Shown here: in pieces, positions 9,493 to 18,629 of the stretch
How the letters are laid out: each line of letters opens with the position of its first letter
Position numbering within the stretch: the first letter of the stretch is position 1
From: Actinotalea lenta
GTDB taxonomy: Bacteria; Actinomycetota; Actinomycetes; Actinomycetales; Cellulomonadaceae
Reading direction: 5' to 3'
DNA length: 64,000 bases
Assembly (NCBI RefSeq): GCF_030586465.1
Contig: NZ_JAUQYP010000001.1
Coordinates: forward strand, 372,001 to 436,000
The notes under the pieces: model-generated
What the model was told of the DNA's origin: nothing
The model's database searches: none
Seen by the model: the letters and a program-made list of their open reading frames with translations, nothing else
Program-made: the position numbers and the translations under genes

Positions 9493-9915
9493 GTGCGAGA
9501 CGGTAACAGCAGAGAGTCGGCGGGGCCCGGCGACGGGTCCGGAGTAGCGGACGCCATCGAACCCGCATCGGTGCACGTGATCGTGCAGGAGGACCGCATC
9601 CGCATGGTGCTGTCCGGGGAGGTCGACGCGGACCTCGCCGGTGATCTCGCGGAGGCGACCACCGCCGCCGAGGAGGCGGGGCTGCCGATCGACATCGACG
9701 CCGGTCACGTCACGTTCATGGACTCCTCGGGCATCGCGTTCCTGGCCAGGCTCGCGACCCGGGTGCAGCAGCCCGTGCGGGTGCTGCGCGCCCCCGAACC
9801 CGTGCGGTTCCTGCTCGACGTGACGCGGATCCACGAGCTGCTCGAGGTCGTCACGGACGAGGCCGCGCCCGGGGAAGCCGAGCCGGATCCGACCCCGCCG
9901 GACCTCATCGCCTGA
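9493..9915 (+). CDS. STAS-domain anti-sigma factor antagonist
   Basis: 140 aa starting at GTG 9493, divergent from the phosphatase/kinase fusion and 82 bp from it. A hydrophilic N-terminus of about 25 residues is followed by a STAS domain with VTFMDSSGIAFLARL; the double Ser is the usual phosphorylation site. An acidic, Pro-rich tail ends the protein. Together with the STAS gene at 6928 and the fusion protein it makes a self-contained partner-switching module. Confidence 0.88.
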   Translation: MRDGNSRESAGPGDGSGVADAIEPASVHVIVQEDRIRMVLSGEVDADLAGDLAEATTAAEEAGLPIDIDAGHVTFMDSSGIAFLARLATRVQQPVRVLRAPEPVRFLLDVTRIHELLEVVTDEAAPGEAEPDPTPPDLIA

Positions 9916-9921
9916 CGCCCG

Positions 9922-9965
9922 CACGAGCGAGGCCCCGCCGAACACTCGGCGGGGCCTCGCTCGTG
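9922..9965. terminator. Strong bidirectional hairpin terminator
   Basis: Perfect 20-bp stem (9922-9941 with 9946-9965) and a 4-nt ACAC loop. It lies between the convergent ends of the STAS gene and fba. There is no long T-run on either side, as is common in high-GC actinobacteria. Confidence 0.9.
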
Positions 9966-9976
9966 GTGGCGTCAGG

Positions 9977-10996
9977 TCACATCTTGTGGCCGGCCGAGCG
10001 CAGCTGCTGGCAGGCCTCGACCACGCGGGCGGCCATGCCGGCCTCGGCGAGCTTGCCCCAGGCGCGCGGGTCGTACATCTTCTTGTTCCCGACCTCGCCG
10101 TCGATCCTCAGCACGCCGTCGTAGTTGCGGAACATGTGCTCCACGACCGGCCGGGTGAAGGCGTACTGGGTGTCGGTGTCCACGTTCATCTTGATGACGC
10201 CGTTGTCCACGGCCTCGGAGATCTCCTCGGCGGTCGAGCCCGAGCCGCCGTGGAACACCAGGTCGAAGGGCTTGTCCTTGCCGACCTCGGCCCCGACCGC
10301 GTCCTGGATCTCCTTGAGGATGCCCGGCCGCAGCTTGACGGCCCCGGGCTTGTACACGCCGTGCACGTTGCCGAACGTCAGGGCCGTCATGTAGCGGCCC
10401 TTCTCGCCCAGACCCAGCGCCTTGACGGTCTTCAGGCCGTCCTCGGCCGTGGTGTAGAGCTTCTCGTTGATCGCGGCCTCGTGGCCGTCCTCCTCGCCGC
10501 CGACCACGCCGACCTCGATCTCGAGGATCGTGCGGGCCGCCTGCGACAGCTCGAGCAGCTCGGCGGCGATGACCAGGTTCTCCTCCAGCGGGATGTCCGA
10601 GCCGTCGAACATGTGCGACTGGAAGGTGGGCTGCTCGCCGCGCTTGACCTGCTCGGCCTCGAGCGCGAGCAGCGGCCGCACCCAGGAGTCCAGGTTCTTC
10701 TTCACGCAGTGGTCGGTGTGCAGGACGATGTTGACCGGGTAGTTCTTGGCGACCTCACGGGCGTACGCGGCCAGCGCGAGGGACCCGGCGACCCGGTCCT
10801 TGATGGTCGACCCGGACGCGTACTCGCCGCCGCCGACCGAGACCTGGATGATGCCGTCGCTCTCGGCCTCGGCGAATCCCTGGATCGCCGCGGTGACGGT
10901 CTGCGAGGACGTGATGTTGATCGCCGGGTAGGCGAACGAGCCGGCCTTGGCCCGGTCGAGCATCTCGGCGTAGACCTCGGGGGTGGCGATGGGCAT
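9977..10996 (-). CDS. fba: Fructose-bisphosphate aldolase, class II
   Basis: 339 aa, cytosolic, zinc-dependent cleavage of fructose 1,6-bisphosphate in glycolysis and gluconeogenesis. Shown by VLHTDHC (zinc ligands), the glycine loop FHGGSGS near residue 250, and IKMNVDTDTQYAF. Preceded by AGGAGA before ATG 10996 and closed by the strong hairpin at 9922-9965. Transcribed alone. Confidence 0.98.
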   Translation of the reverse strand: MPIATPEVYAEMLDRAKAGSFAYPAINITSSQTVTAAIQGFAEAESDGIIQVSVGGGEYASGSTIKDRVAGSLALAAYAREVAKNYPVNIVLHTDHCVKKNLDSWVRPLLALEAEQVKRGEQPTFQSHMFDGSDIPLEENLVIAAELLELSQAARTILEIEVGVVGGEEDGHEAAINEKLYTTAEDGLKTVKALGLGEKGRYMTALTFGNVHGVYKPGAVKLRPGILKEIQDAVGAEVGKDKPFDLVFHGGSGSTAEEISEAVDNGVIKMNVDTDTQYAFTRPVVEHMFRNYDGVLRIDGEVGNKKMYDPRAWGKLAEAGMAARVVEACQQLRSAGHKM

Positions 10997-11091
10997 GGAG
11001 TCTCCTGGGAGTGCTGGACGTCTGTCGTCCCCATGGTGGCACGAAAGTCCCGGGACCCTCGGGGACCTCTCGCCCGCCGGTCAGCGGGCCG

Positions 11092-12048
11092 TCAGCCGGC
11101 GAACCGGTCCGTCGCGGTGATCAGGGAGTCCAGGATCCCCGGCTCGTCGAACGAGTGCCCGGCGTCCGGCACGATGACCAGCTCGGCACTCGGCAGCGCG
11201 CGGTGCAGGTCCCAGGCGGTGGTGGCGGGCGTGCACGCGTCGTAACGTCCCTGGACGATCACCGTCGGGATCTCCGCGAGGCGCGGCGCGTTCGCGATCA
11301 GCTGCCCTTCCTCGAACCAGCCACCGTGCACGAAGAAGTGGTTCTCGATCCGGGCGAAGGCCACCGCGTGCTTCGCCTCGGCCATCTCCGCGACCAGCTC
11401 GGGCCGGGGCAGCAGCGTGACCGTCGAGGCCTCCCACGTGGTCCATGCCACCCCGGCGGGCTCGTGCACGGCCGGGTCCGGGTCGCTCAGCGCACGACGG
11501 TAGGCCTGCATCATCGAGCCGCGTTCCGCGGGCGGGATCGGGGCGACGAAGCCCTCCCACAGGTCCGGGAACAGCGCCGCAGCCCCGCCCTCGTAGTACC
11601 AGTCCAGCTCGCGGCGCCGAAGCGTGAAGATGCCGCGCAGCACCAGCTCGGTGACCCGCTCCGGGTGCGTCTGTGCGTACGCCAGCGCGAGGGTCGAGCC
11701 CCACGAGCCGCCGAACACCTGCCACCGGGCCACGCCCAGGTGCTCGCGGAGCAGCTCGAGGTCGGCCACGAGGTGCCACGTGGTGTTCGCGGACAGGTCC
11801 GCGTCGGGCTCGGCGGCGTGCGGTGTGGACCGTCCGCACATCCGCTGGTCGAGCAGGACGATGCGGTAGCGGTCCGGGTCGAACAGCCGCCTGTGCTTGG
11901 GGCCGCTCCCGCCGCCCGGGCCGCCGTGCAGGAACACCACGGGCTTGCCCTCCGGGTTCCCGGACGTCTCCCAGTAGACCGCGTGCCCGTCGCCCACGGG
12001 GAGCATGCCGGACGCGTAGGGCTCGATCTCGGGATACAGGGTGCGCAC
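11092..12048 (-). CDS. pip: Prolyl aminopeptidase (proline iminopeptidase)
   Basis: 318 aa alpha/beta hydrolase of peptidase family S33 that removes N-terminal proline from peptides. Oxyanion motif HGGPGGG near residue 40, nucleophile elbow GGSWGS near 112, Asp in QGRYDACTP and His in DAGHSFDEPG complete the triad. QRMCGRS is family-typical. The GTG start at 12048 has a TAGGGT hexamer 8 nt upstream and no clear RBS. Confidence 0.95.
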   Translation of the reverse strand: MRTLYPEIEPYASGMLPVGDGHAVYWETSGNPEGKPVVFLHGGPGGGSGPKHRRLFDPDRYRIVLLDQRMCGRSTPHAAEPDADLSANTTWHLVADLELLREHLGVARWQVFGGSWGSTLALAYAQTHPERVTELVLRGIFTLRRRELDWYYEGGAAALFPDLWEGFVAPIPPAERGSMMQAYRRALSDPDPAVHEPAGVAWTTWEASTVTLLPRPELVAEMAEAKHAVAFARIENHFFVHGGWFEEGQLIANAPRLAEIPTVIVQGRYDACTPATTAWDLHRALPSAELVIVPDAGHSFDEPGILDSLITATDRFAG

Positions 12049-12056
12049 GACCCGCG

Positions 12057-12062
12057 ACCCTA
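12057..12062 (-). promoter_or_regulatory. Candidate -10 element of the prolyl aminopeptidase gene
   Basis: TAGGGT on the minus strand, 8 nt before the GTG at 12048. No Shine-Dalgarno lies between them. Confidence 0.4.
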
Positions 12063-12106
12063 CCGCTGGCGACCCGGACCGAGCTCGCCGCGCACAGCCA
12101 GCGAGG

Positions 12107-12766
12107 TCAGGGGTGATGGGTGGCCCACGCGTACATCGCGATCGCTGCGGCGGCGCCCAGGTTGAGCGAGCGCGTCGAGCCGTGCTGGGTGATGTGCAGG
12201 ACGGCCTGCGCGCCCCCGACCGCCGCCGGCGACAGGCCGCTGGACTCGGTACCGAACAGCAGCACGCAGTCCCGCGGCATCGGGTACGTCTCGATCGGGA
12301 CCGATCCCGGCACGTTGTCGATCCCCAGGACCGGAAGACCGTGCTCCTGCGCCCAGGTCAGCAGGTCCGTCACGTCGGCGTGGTGGTGCACGTGCAGGTA
12401 CCGATCCGTCACCATCGCACCGCGCCGGTTCCACCGCCGCCGACCCACGACGTGCACACCGGCCACGTTGTAGGCGTTCGCGGTGCGCACCAAGGACCCG
12501 ACGTTCAAGTCGTGCTCGACGTTCTCGAAAGCCACGTGCAGCGGGTGTCTGCGGGCGTCGAGGTCCGCGACGATCGCCTCGACCGTCCAGTACCGGTAGC
12601 CGTCGAGGACGTTGCGCCGGTCGCCGTGCGCCAGCAGCTCGGGGTCGTACCGCGGGTCGATCCCGCCGCCCGGTCCGCCGGGCAGCCGGGGCCACGCGTC
12701 CGGCCCGCCGGGCCATGGGCCGACGCCCACCTCGCGCTGCTCGACTGGCTCCGTCCCGTCCTGCAC
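12107..12766 (-). CDS. TrmH/SpoU-type RNA 2'-O-methyltransferase
   Basis: SPOUT-class methyltransferase. The three family motifs are visible: ENVEHDLNVGSLVRTAN, VLLFGTESSGLS, and ITQHGSTRSLNLGAAAAIA with the knot residues. The target (tRNA or rRNA ribose) cannot be assigned. The open frame extends to 12910, but the first part is low-complexity Arg/Gly and overlaps the divergent NUDIX start. GTG 12766, preceded by AGGATGGGG, gives 219 aa and is my best start, though it is uncertain. Confidence 0.85.
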   Translation of the reverse strand: MQDGTEPVEQREVGVGPWPGGPDAWPRLPGGPGGGIDPRYDPELLAHGDRRNVLDGYRYWTVEAIVADLDARRHPLHVAFENVEHDLNVGSLVRTANAYNVAGVHVVGRRRWNRRGAMVTDRYLHVHHHADVTDLLTWAQEHGLPVLGIDNVPGSVPIETYPMPRDCVLLFGTESSGLSPAAVGGAQAVLHITQHGSTRSLNLGAAAAIAMYAWATHHP

Positions 12767-12864
12767 GACCCCATCCTGCCGCGCGCGGTGCGTCGACCGC
12801 CCGCAGCTGCCGACCCGCCGGCGACGCGTTTCGCCTGGTGCGACACCTGTGCCAGGGTCGGCGC

Positions 12865-13407
12865 ATGCCGTGGCAGACCTCCTCGAGCCGCACCGTCTAC
12901 GCCAACCCATGGATCGAGGTCCGCGAGGACGCCGTCATCCGTCCGGACGGCGCCGACGGCATCTACGGGGTGGTCCGGTTGCAGCGCCCCGCGGTCTTCG
13001 TCGTCCCGATCACCGACGACGACCAGGTGGTGCTCGTCGACGTGGACCGCTACACCGTGGGGCGGTCCCTCGAGGTCCCCGCCGGCGGCACCGACGGTGA
13101 GGACCTCCTGGTCGCCGCCGCCCGGGAGCTGCGTGAGGAGACCGGACTCACCGCCGCGCAGCTGGAGCCGGTGGGCCGCACGTTCGCCCTCAACGGGGTG
13201 TGCGTCGCCCCGGAGCACGTGGTGCTCGCGACGGGCCTGACCGAAGCCGGGTCGGCCCACGACTCCCAGCACGAAGAGGGCATCACGGCGGTCCACCGAG
13301 TGCCGTGGCGCACCGCCATGGAGCTGGTGCGGGACGGCACGATCACGGACGGCGAGTCGGTGACGGCGCTCATGCTGGTCGCCCTCGCCACCGGCCGGGT
13401 GGGCTGA
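12865..13407 (+). CDS. NUDIX hydrolase, ADP-ribose pyrophosphatase-like
   Basis: 180 aa. The NUDIX helix reads EDLLVAAARELREETGL with the REuxEE core at about 84-92. The residue spacing before the first Glu is one shorter than the textbook box. The N-terminal beta strands (SSRTVYANPWIEVRED) and EVPAGG are typical of the ADP-ribose/nucleoside-diphosphate-sugar group (NudF-like). Start ATG 12865. Divergent from the RNA methyltransferase gene. Confidence 0.88.
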   Translation: MPWQTSSSRTVYANPWIEVREDAVIRPDGADGIYGVVRLQRPAVFVVPITDDDQVVLVDVDRYTVGRSLEVPAGGTDGEDLLVAAARELREETGLTAAQLEPVGRTFALNGVCVAPEHVVLATGLTEAGSAHDSQHEEGITAVHRVPWRTAMELVRDGTITDGESVTALMLVALATGRVG

Positions 13408-13552
13408 CCAGACGCGAGTAGCCCCCCACCCGGATCGGTGTCCGGTCTCAGCTCGCCACGCGGGCCGCCCGACGGCGCACGCCGGCGGTCACGACACGCA
13501 GCGCCGGGTGGCAGTCGGCTCGGTTCGCCAACGCCCCACGGAGCAGATGCCC

Positions 13553-14788
13553 TCAGCCGAGGGTGACGGTCAGCGCCTCGGCGGCCGCGACCGCGCGGGC
13601 CCGCGCCTCGGCCACGTCCGCTCCCCGCGCCAGGGTGACGGCGACCCGACGACGCCCACGCACCTCCGGCTTCCCGAACAGCCGGAGCTGGGCAGTGGGC
13701 ACCGCGAGCGCCGCGTCCACCCCGGAGAACGCCGGCACGCCGTACCCCTCCGCGAGCACCGCGCACGACGCCGCCGCCCCTTGCGCGGGGCCGCCGATGC
13801 GCAGCACCTCGCCCACCGGCAGGCCGAGGACCGCGCGGGCGTGCAGCGCGAACTCGGACAGGTCCTGGGACACCAACGTGACCAGGCCGGTGTCGTGCGG
13901 TCGCGGGGACACCTCGGAGAACAGCACCTGGTCCCCCACCACGAACAGCTCGACGCCGAACACCCCCCACCCGCCCAACGCCTGCGTCACCGTCCGCGCG
14001 ACGTCCTGGGCCCGGGCCAGCACGCCGTCCGGCAGCACGGCGGGCTGCCAGGACTCGCGGTAGTCGCCGTCGCTCTGGACGTGCCCGATCGGCTCGCAGA
14101 ACGAGGTCCCGCCGGTGTGACGCACGGTCAGCAGCGTGATCTCCGAGTCGAACTCGACGAGCTCCTCGACGATCACCCGCACCGAGGCGTCCGGATCCGC
14201 CGTGACACGTCCCGCGGTGCGGGCGTGCCGCCAGGCGTCGTCGAGCTGGTCGGGCCGGCGCACCACCGACTGCCCCTTGCCCGACGAGCTCATGACGGGC
14301 TTGACCACGCACGGCAGACCGAGCGCGTTCGCGGCGGCGTGCAGCTCCTCGCGGCTGTCCGCGAACCGATACGCCGACGTCGGCAGTCCGAGCTCCTCAC
14401 CGACGAGCCGCCGGATGCCTTCACGGTCCATGGTGAGCTGGGTGGCCCGCGCGGTCGGCACCACGCGCGTGCCAGGCCGGGCGACCTCGTCGAGCACGTC
14501 GGTGGCGATCGCCTCGATCTCCGGAACGACCAGGTGGGGGCGCTCCAGCGCCACCACGCGCCGCAGCGCGTCGCCATCCAGCATGTCGACGACGTGCGCC
14601 CGGTGCGCGACCTGCATCGCCGGCGTGTTCGGGTAGCGGTCCGCGACGACGACCTCGACACCGAGCCGCTGCAGCTCGATGGCCACCTCCTTGCCGAGCT
14701 CCCCGCCGCCCAGGAGCAACGCGCGCGTGGCCCCCGGGCTCAACGGGGTCCCGATGCCTCCGTCGGTGGGGGGTGTCGGCTCGCTCAT
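13553..14788 (-). CDS. purT: Formate-dependent phosphoribosylglycinamide formyltransferase (GAR transformylase 2)
   Basis: 411 aa ATP-grasp enzyme that makes formyl-GAR from GAR, formate and ATP. Seen are [41 protein letters not shown] near residue 165, [18 protein letters not shown], and [18 protein letters not shown] 14788 overlaps the stop of the upstream ABC permease as ATGA, so translation is coupled to an exporter operon, which is unusual for a purine gene. The frame continues upstream only as a shadow. Confidence 0.95.
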   Translation of the reverse strand: MSEPTPPTDGGIGTPLSPGATRALLLGGGELGKEVAIELQRLGVEVVVADRYPNTPAMQVAHRAHVVDMLDGDALRRVVALERPHLVVPEIEAIATDVLDEVARPGTRVVPTARATQLTMDREGIRRLVGEELGLPTSAYRFADSREELHAAANALGLPCVVKPVMSSSGKGQSVVRRPDQLDDAWRHARTAGRVTADPDASVRVIVEELVEFDSEITLLTVRHTGGTSFCEPIGHVQSDGDYRESWQPAVLPDGVLARAQDVARTVTQALGGWGVFGVELFVVGDQVLFSEVSPRPHDTGLVTLVSQDLSEFALHARAVLGLPVGEVLRIGGPAQGAAASCAVLAEGYGVPAFSGVDAALAVPTAQLRLFGKPEVRGRRRVAVTLARGADVAEARARAVAAAEALTVTLG

Positions 14789-16041
14789 CGGCCCGCCCGC
14801 CAGGCCTGCATCGCCTTGAGCCGGGACGAGGTGTGCAGCAGCGAGCCCTCGTACAGCCGGGCCCCCACCAGCACGAAGACCACCCCGGTGAGCAGCACCA
14901 CCGACGCGGAGACCACCGGCTCCCACGCCGCGGCGTTCCCGAGCACCACACGCGCCGGCATCAGCAGCGGCGCGGTGAACGGCACGTAGGACAGCACTCG
15001 CTGGACGGGCCCAGGCTCCATCGCGAACAGCGCCGCGAAGAACGGCACGATGACCAGCACCTGCATCACCACGGTGGTGGCCTGCAGGTCCTCGATGCGG
15101 GACGCGAGCGAGCCCGCCACGGCCCACAGGCACGCGAGCATCACGAACCCGAGCAGGAAGAACGCGACGAACCAGCCGGATGCGCCCAGCACCTGGCTGA
15201 CGACCTGCCCCTGCCCGGCGAGGGTCGCCCCCGCGAGGCCGGCGCCCAGGATCACCACGATCTGCCCGAGCGCCATCACGGTGTTGCCCAGGACCTTCCC
15301 GGTCAGCAGCCATCGCACCGGCAGCGCTGCGACCAACAGCTCGATCACGCGGGACTGCTTCTCCTCGACGACGCTCTGCGCGATCGACATCCCGAAGGTC
15401 AGGACGGAGAGGTAGAACAGGAACGCGAAGACCAGCACCAGGAGCTGCGGCGGGACCTCACCGGTCGGGTTCGCGTCCAGCAGCACGGTCACGGGCATCG
15501 CAGGGCTGGTCAGTGCGGTGACCTGGTCCGGCGAGAGCCCGGCCCGTGTCGCTGCGTCCGACACCTGGATCTCGCTCGCCGCCGCGCGGACCAGCACGTC
15601 GAGCTCGCTGGGTACGCCCTGGGCCCCCAGCATCGTCAGGTGGGCCAGGTCCGCCCCCACCAGCGCGGCGTCCACGTCGTGGTTCCTCACCAGGGTGTCG
15701 ACCGAACCGTCCTGAGTCACCTCCACGGTCGAGATGTCCGCCGAGGGCAGGCCGCCCTCACCGAACACCGCGAGGGCGGGCGGCAGCGACGTCCCGGACT
15801 CCTGAGCCTGGCGCCCGAGCTCGGCGGCGCGCTCGACCACCTGTGCCGCGGCGGCCCCCTGCACGGCCACCCGCACCGACGGCACGCGTTGCTGGATGAG
15901 CACCGGGATCAGAGTCGCCGCGGTCACCAGCACGAGCATGAACACCGTGGAGCCGATGAACGCCCTGTCCCGCAGCTTCACGGAGATCTCGCGGCCGGCG
16001 ATCACCCGGATCGCCTGCCAGGCGGACAGCGCGTCGTTCAC
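14785..16041 (-). CDS. ABC transporter permease, NatB/ABC-2 type
   Basis: 418 aa. One TM near residues 25-48, a soluble extracellular domain of about 170 residues, then about five to six TMs from residue 210 ([34 protein letters not shown]). [11 protein letters not shown] is the hallmark cytoplasmic loop of NatB/YhaP-like ABC-2 permeases. Both ends overlap neighbours by ATGA (ATPase upstream, purT downstream). Substrate unknown; family members export sodium, antibiotics or peptides. Confidence 0.9.
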   Translation of the reverse strand: MNDALSAWQAIRVIAGREISVKLRDRAFIGSTVFMLVLVTAATLIPVLIQQRVPSVRVAVQGAAAAQVVERAAELGRQAQESGTSLPPALAVFGEGGLPSADISTVEVTQDGSVDTLVRNHDVDAALVGADLAHLTMLGAQGVPSELDVLVRAAASEIQVSDAATRAGLSPDQVTALTSPAMPVTVLLDANPTGEVPPQLLVLVFAFLFYLSVLTFGMSIAQSVVEEKQSRVIELLVAALPVRWLLTGKVLGNTVMALGQIVVILGAGLAGATLAGQGQVVSQVLGASGWFVAFFLLGFVMLACLWAVAGSLASRIEDLQATTVVMQVLVIVPFFAALFAMEPGPVQRVLSYVPFTAPLLMPARVVLGNAAAWEPVVSASVVLLTGVVFVLVGARLYEGSLLHTSSRLKAMQAWRAGR

Positions 16042-16934
16042 CGGACCACCTCGCGGAAGATCTCCGCCAGCGTCGGCCGGACCACCGCGAACTCGCGCAG
16101 CACGCCCTGCGCCTGGACGGTGGACAGCAGCGCCTGGTCGTCGACGCTGTCGTCCAGCTCGACCAGGACGGTGTCGGCGTCACCGCGCACGACGGTGACT
16201 CCGGTGATGCCGCCGACCAGGTCCGCCACGGGCGAGGCGCCTTCGACCTGGATGCGGTAGCGGCGCCCGCTGCGACGCGCGCGGACGTCGTCAGCCGACC
16301 CCATGCTGACCACCCGGCCGTCGCTGATGATCACCACGTCGTCGCACAGCTGCTCGACCAGCTCGAGCTGGTGGGAGCTGAACAGCACCGGCACGCCCGC
16401 CGCGGCGTGCGAGCGCAACAGGTCGCCCATCGCGTCGATGGCCAGCGGGTCCAGACCGGAGAACGGCTCGTCCAGGACCAGGAGCCGTGGTTCGTGCAGC
16501 ACCGCCGCCGCCACCTGCACGCGCTGCTGGTTGCCCAGGGACAGCGTCTGGAGCGGGTCGTGGCTGCGCTCGGCGAGTCCGAGCTGGTCGAGCAGGCCCG
16601 CAGCCCGCTCCGAGGCAGCCGCGCGGGACATGCCGTGCACCCGCCCCAGGTGGACCAGCTGGTCGAGCACGCGCATCCGGGGGTACAGGCCACGCTCCTC
16701 CGGCATGTAACCGAAGGTGCGACGCACCTCACGCGTCAGCGGCCGCCCGTCGAACGTGACCTCGCCGGACGTGGGCGCCAGCACGCCCATGATGATCCGC
16801 ATGGCGGTCGTCTTCCCCGCACCGTTCGCGCCGACGAAGCCGGTCATCCGTCCAGGCCGCACGGTGAAGGACACGTCGTCCAGCGCTCGCCGTTCGTCGT
16901 ACGTGCGGGTCACGTGCTCCAGGGCGAGCACCAT
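16038..16934 (-). CDS. ABC transporter ATP-binding protein, NatA-like
   Basis: 298 aa. Walker A GANGAGKTT at about 36-44, signature LSLGNQQRVQ (the C of LSGGQ-type replaced by a NatA-style LSLGNQQ), Walker B RLLVLDEPFSGLDP, H-loop SSHQLELVE. A C-terminal DUF4162-like extension of about 75 residues follows. First gene of a three-gene coupled unit with the permease and purT. Confidence 0.94.
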   Translation of the reverse strand: MVLALEHVTRTYDERRALDDVSFTVRPGRMTGFVGANGAGKTTAMRIIMGVLAPTSGEVTFDGRPLTREVRRTFGYMPEERGLYPRMRVLDQLVHLGRVHGMSRAAASERAAGLLDQLGLAERSHDPLQTLSLGNQQRVQVAAAVLHEPRLLVLDEPFSGLDPLAIDAMGDLLRSHAAAGVPVLFSSHQLELVEQLCDDVVIISDGRVVSMGSADDVRARRSGRRYRIQVEGASPVADLVGGITGVTVVRGDADTVLVELDDSVDDQALLSTVQAQGVLREFAVVRPTLAEIFREVVR

Positions 16935-17060
16935 CGACGTCCTCCCTCGGGTTTCGCCGCCGCCTGCGACTCACGACCCTATCGAGGCGGGTCCGCGCTC
17001 GGCAGGGGACGTTCACGCGGACGACACAGCGCCGACCCGCCGTTCCCACAGGTGGCCCCG

Positions 17061-17066
17061 TAGGCT
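17061..17066 (+). promoter_or_regulatory. Candidate leaderless -10 element of the DedA gene
   Basis: TAGGCT six nt before GTG 17073. The spacing puts the expected transcription start at or next to the start codon, and there is no RBS. Confidence 0.5.
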
Positions 17067-17072
17067 TGCCCG

Positions 17073-17831
17073 GTGATCTCGACTCAGCTGGCCGGCGCCC
17101 TGGCGGCGGGACCCGTGGCGACCCTCGGACCCGACTGGCTCAACGCGCAGACGCTCATCGAGCGGTTCGGCGCCTACGCGCTCATCGGCGTGGTCATCGT
17201 GGTGTTCATCGAGACGGGCCTGCTGTTCCCGCTCCTGCCCGGCGACTCGCTGCTGTTCACCGCCGGTGCCCTCGTCGCCCAGGACGAGCTGCACTTCCCG
17301 CTGTGGCTGCTGTGCCTGATGGTCTTCGCGGCCGCGTTCGCCGGAGACCAGAACGCCTACTGGATCGGGCGCCGGCTCGGGCCGAAGGTGTTCAACCGAC
17401 CCGACTCACGGTTCTTCCGTCGCGAGCACATCGACGAGACGTACCGGTACTTCGACCGGTACGGCGGCATGACGGTGATCATCGCCCGCTTCGTGCCGTT
17501 CGTGCGCACCTACGCCTCGGTCGCCGCCGGGGTCGGCCGGATGCACTACCGGAGGTTCGTGACCTTCGACCTGGTGGGCGCCCTGCTGTGGGGCGTCGGC
17601 GTGACGATGCTCGGCTACCTGCTGGGCAACATCACCTTCGTCAAGGACCACATCGAGCTGCTGCTCGTGGGGATCGTCGCGCTCTCGGTCGTCCCGGTCG
17701 CCATCGGCTGGCTCCGGGCCTGGCGGAACCGGCGCTCCGGAGCGCCGGAGGAGGTCGACCGCTACGAGGACCCCGCGGAGCGGCGCCGGGTGGAGCGCGA
17801 GGACATCCGCACCGAGGTGCAGGACGGCTGA
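17073..17831 (+). CDS. DedA-family membrane protein
   Basis: 252 aa. Family signatures: IETGLLFPLLPGDSLLFTAGAL near 48-69, FAGDQNAYWIGRRLG, and the conserved RFVPFVRTYASVAAGVGRM loop with the essential arginines. Roughly five membrane segments. DedA proteins are inner-membrane phospholipid (undecaprenyl-phosphate or lipid) translocases, and the substrate here is inferred. A basic/acidic C-terminal tail follows. HAD-IIA and YwiC-like genes come directly downstream. Confidence 0.92.
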   Translation: MISTQLAGALAAGPVATLGPDWLNAQTLIERFGAYALIGVVIVVFIETGLLFPLLPGDSLLFTAGALVAQDELHFPLWLLCLMVFAAAFAGDQNAYWIGRRLGPKVFNRPDSRFFRREHIDETYRYFDRYGGMTVIIARFVPFVRTYASVAAGVGRMHYRRFVTFDLVGALLWGVGVTMLGYLLGNITFVKDHIELLLVGIVALSVVPVAIGWLRAWRNRRSGAPEEVDRYEDPAERRRVEREDIRTEVQDG

Positions 17832-17846
17832 ACCGAGGAGGACCCG

Positions 17847-18629
17847 ATGACGGACCGCGAGATCCACTCGTGGCTCACCGACATGGACGGCGTGCTGGTG
17901 CACGAGGGCGCCGCGCTGCCAGGCGCCGCGGAGTTCATCCGGGCGTTGCGTGACGCCGGCCGACCGTTCCTCATCCTGACGAACAACTCGATCTACACGC
18001 CGCGGGACCTGCGCGCCCGCCTGCACGGCGCAGGGCTGGACGTGCCCGAGGACGCCATCTGGACGTCGGCGCTGGCCACCGCGACGTTCCTGGCGGAGCA
18101 GGAGCCCGGAGGATCGGCCTACGCGATCGGGGAGGCGGGGCTGACCACGGCGCTGCACGAGGCGGGCTACACGCTGACCGAGTCCGATCCGGACTACGTC
18201 GTGCTGGGCGAGACCAGGACGTACTCGTTCGAGGCGCTGACCAAGGCGATCCGGCTGGTGCAGGCCGGCGCGAAGTTCATCGGCACCAACCCGGACGTCA
18301 CGGGCCCGTCGGCCGAAGGCGACCTGCCGGCCACCGGTGCGGTCGCCGCGATGATCAGCGCGGCTGCCGGTCGCAAGCCTTACTACGTCGGCAAGCCGAA
18401 CCCGATGATGTTCCGTTCCGCCCTGAACCGGATCGAGGCCCACTCGGAGACCACCGCCATGGTCGGCGACCGGATGGACACCGACATCGTCGCGGGCATC
18501 GAGGCGGGCCTGCAGACCTTCCTGGTGCTGTCCGGCTCCACCCGACGCGAGGACCTGGACCGCTTCCCGTTCCGGCCGAACCACGTGGTGGACTCCGTCG
18601 CAGACCTGGTGGACCGGGCCGCGCAGTGA
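17847..18629 (+). CDS. HAD-IIA hydrolase, NagD-like phosphatase
   Basis: 260 aa. Motif I TDMDGVLVHEG at 11-21, motif II LTNNS, capping domain, then GKPNPMMF and motif IV GDRMDTDIVAG. This is the p-nitrophenyl-phosphatase/NagD subfamily, acting on nucleotide or sugar phosphates; the exact substrate is not deducible. GAGGAGGACCC precedes ATG 17847. Its stop overlaps the next gene's GTG. Confidence 0.92.
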   Translation: MTDREIHSWLTDMDGVLVHEGAALPGAAEFIRALRDAGRPFLILTNNSIYTPRDLRARLHGAGLDVPEDAIWTSALATATFLAEQEPGGSAYAIGEAGLTTALHEAGYTLTESDPDYVVLGETRTYSFEALTKAIRLVQAGAKFIGTNPDVTGPSAEGDLPATGAVAAMISAAAGRKPYYVGKPNPMMFRSALNRIEAHSETTAMVGDRMDTDIVAGIEAGLQTFLVLSGSTRREDLDRFPFRPNHVVDSVADLVDRAAQ

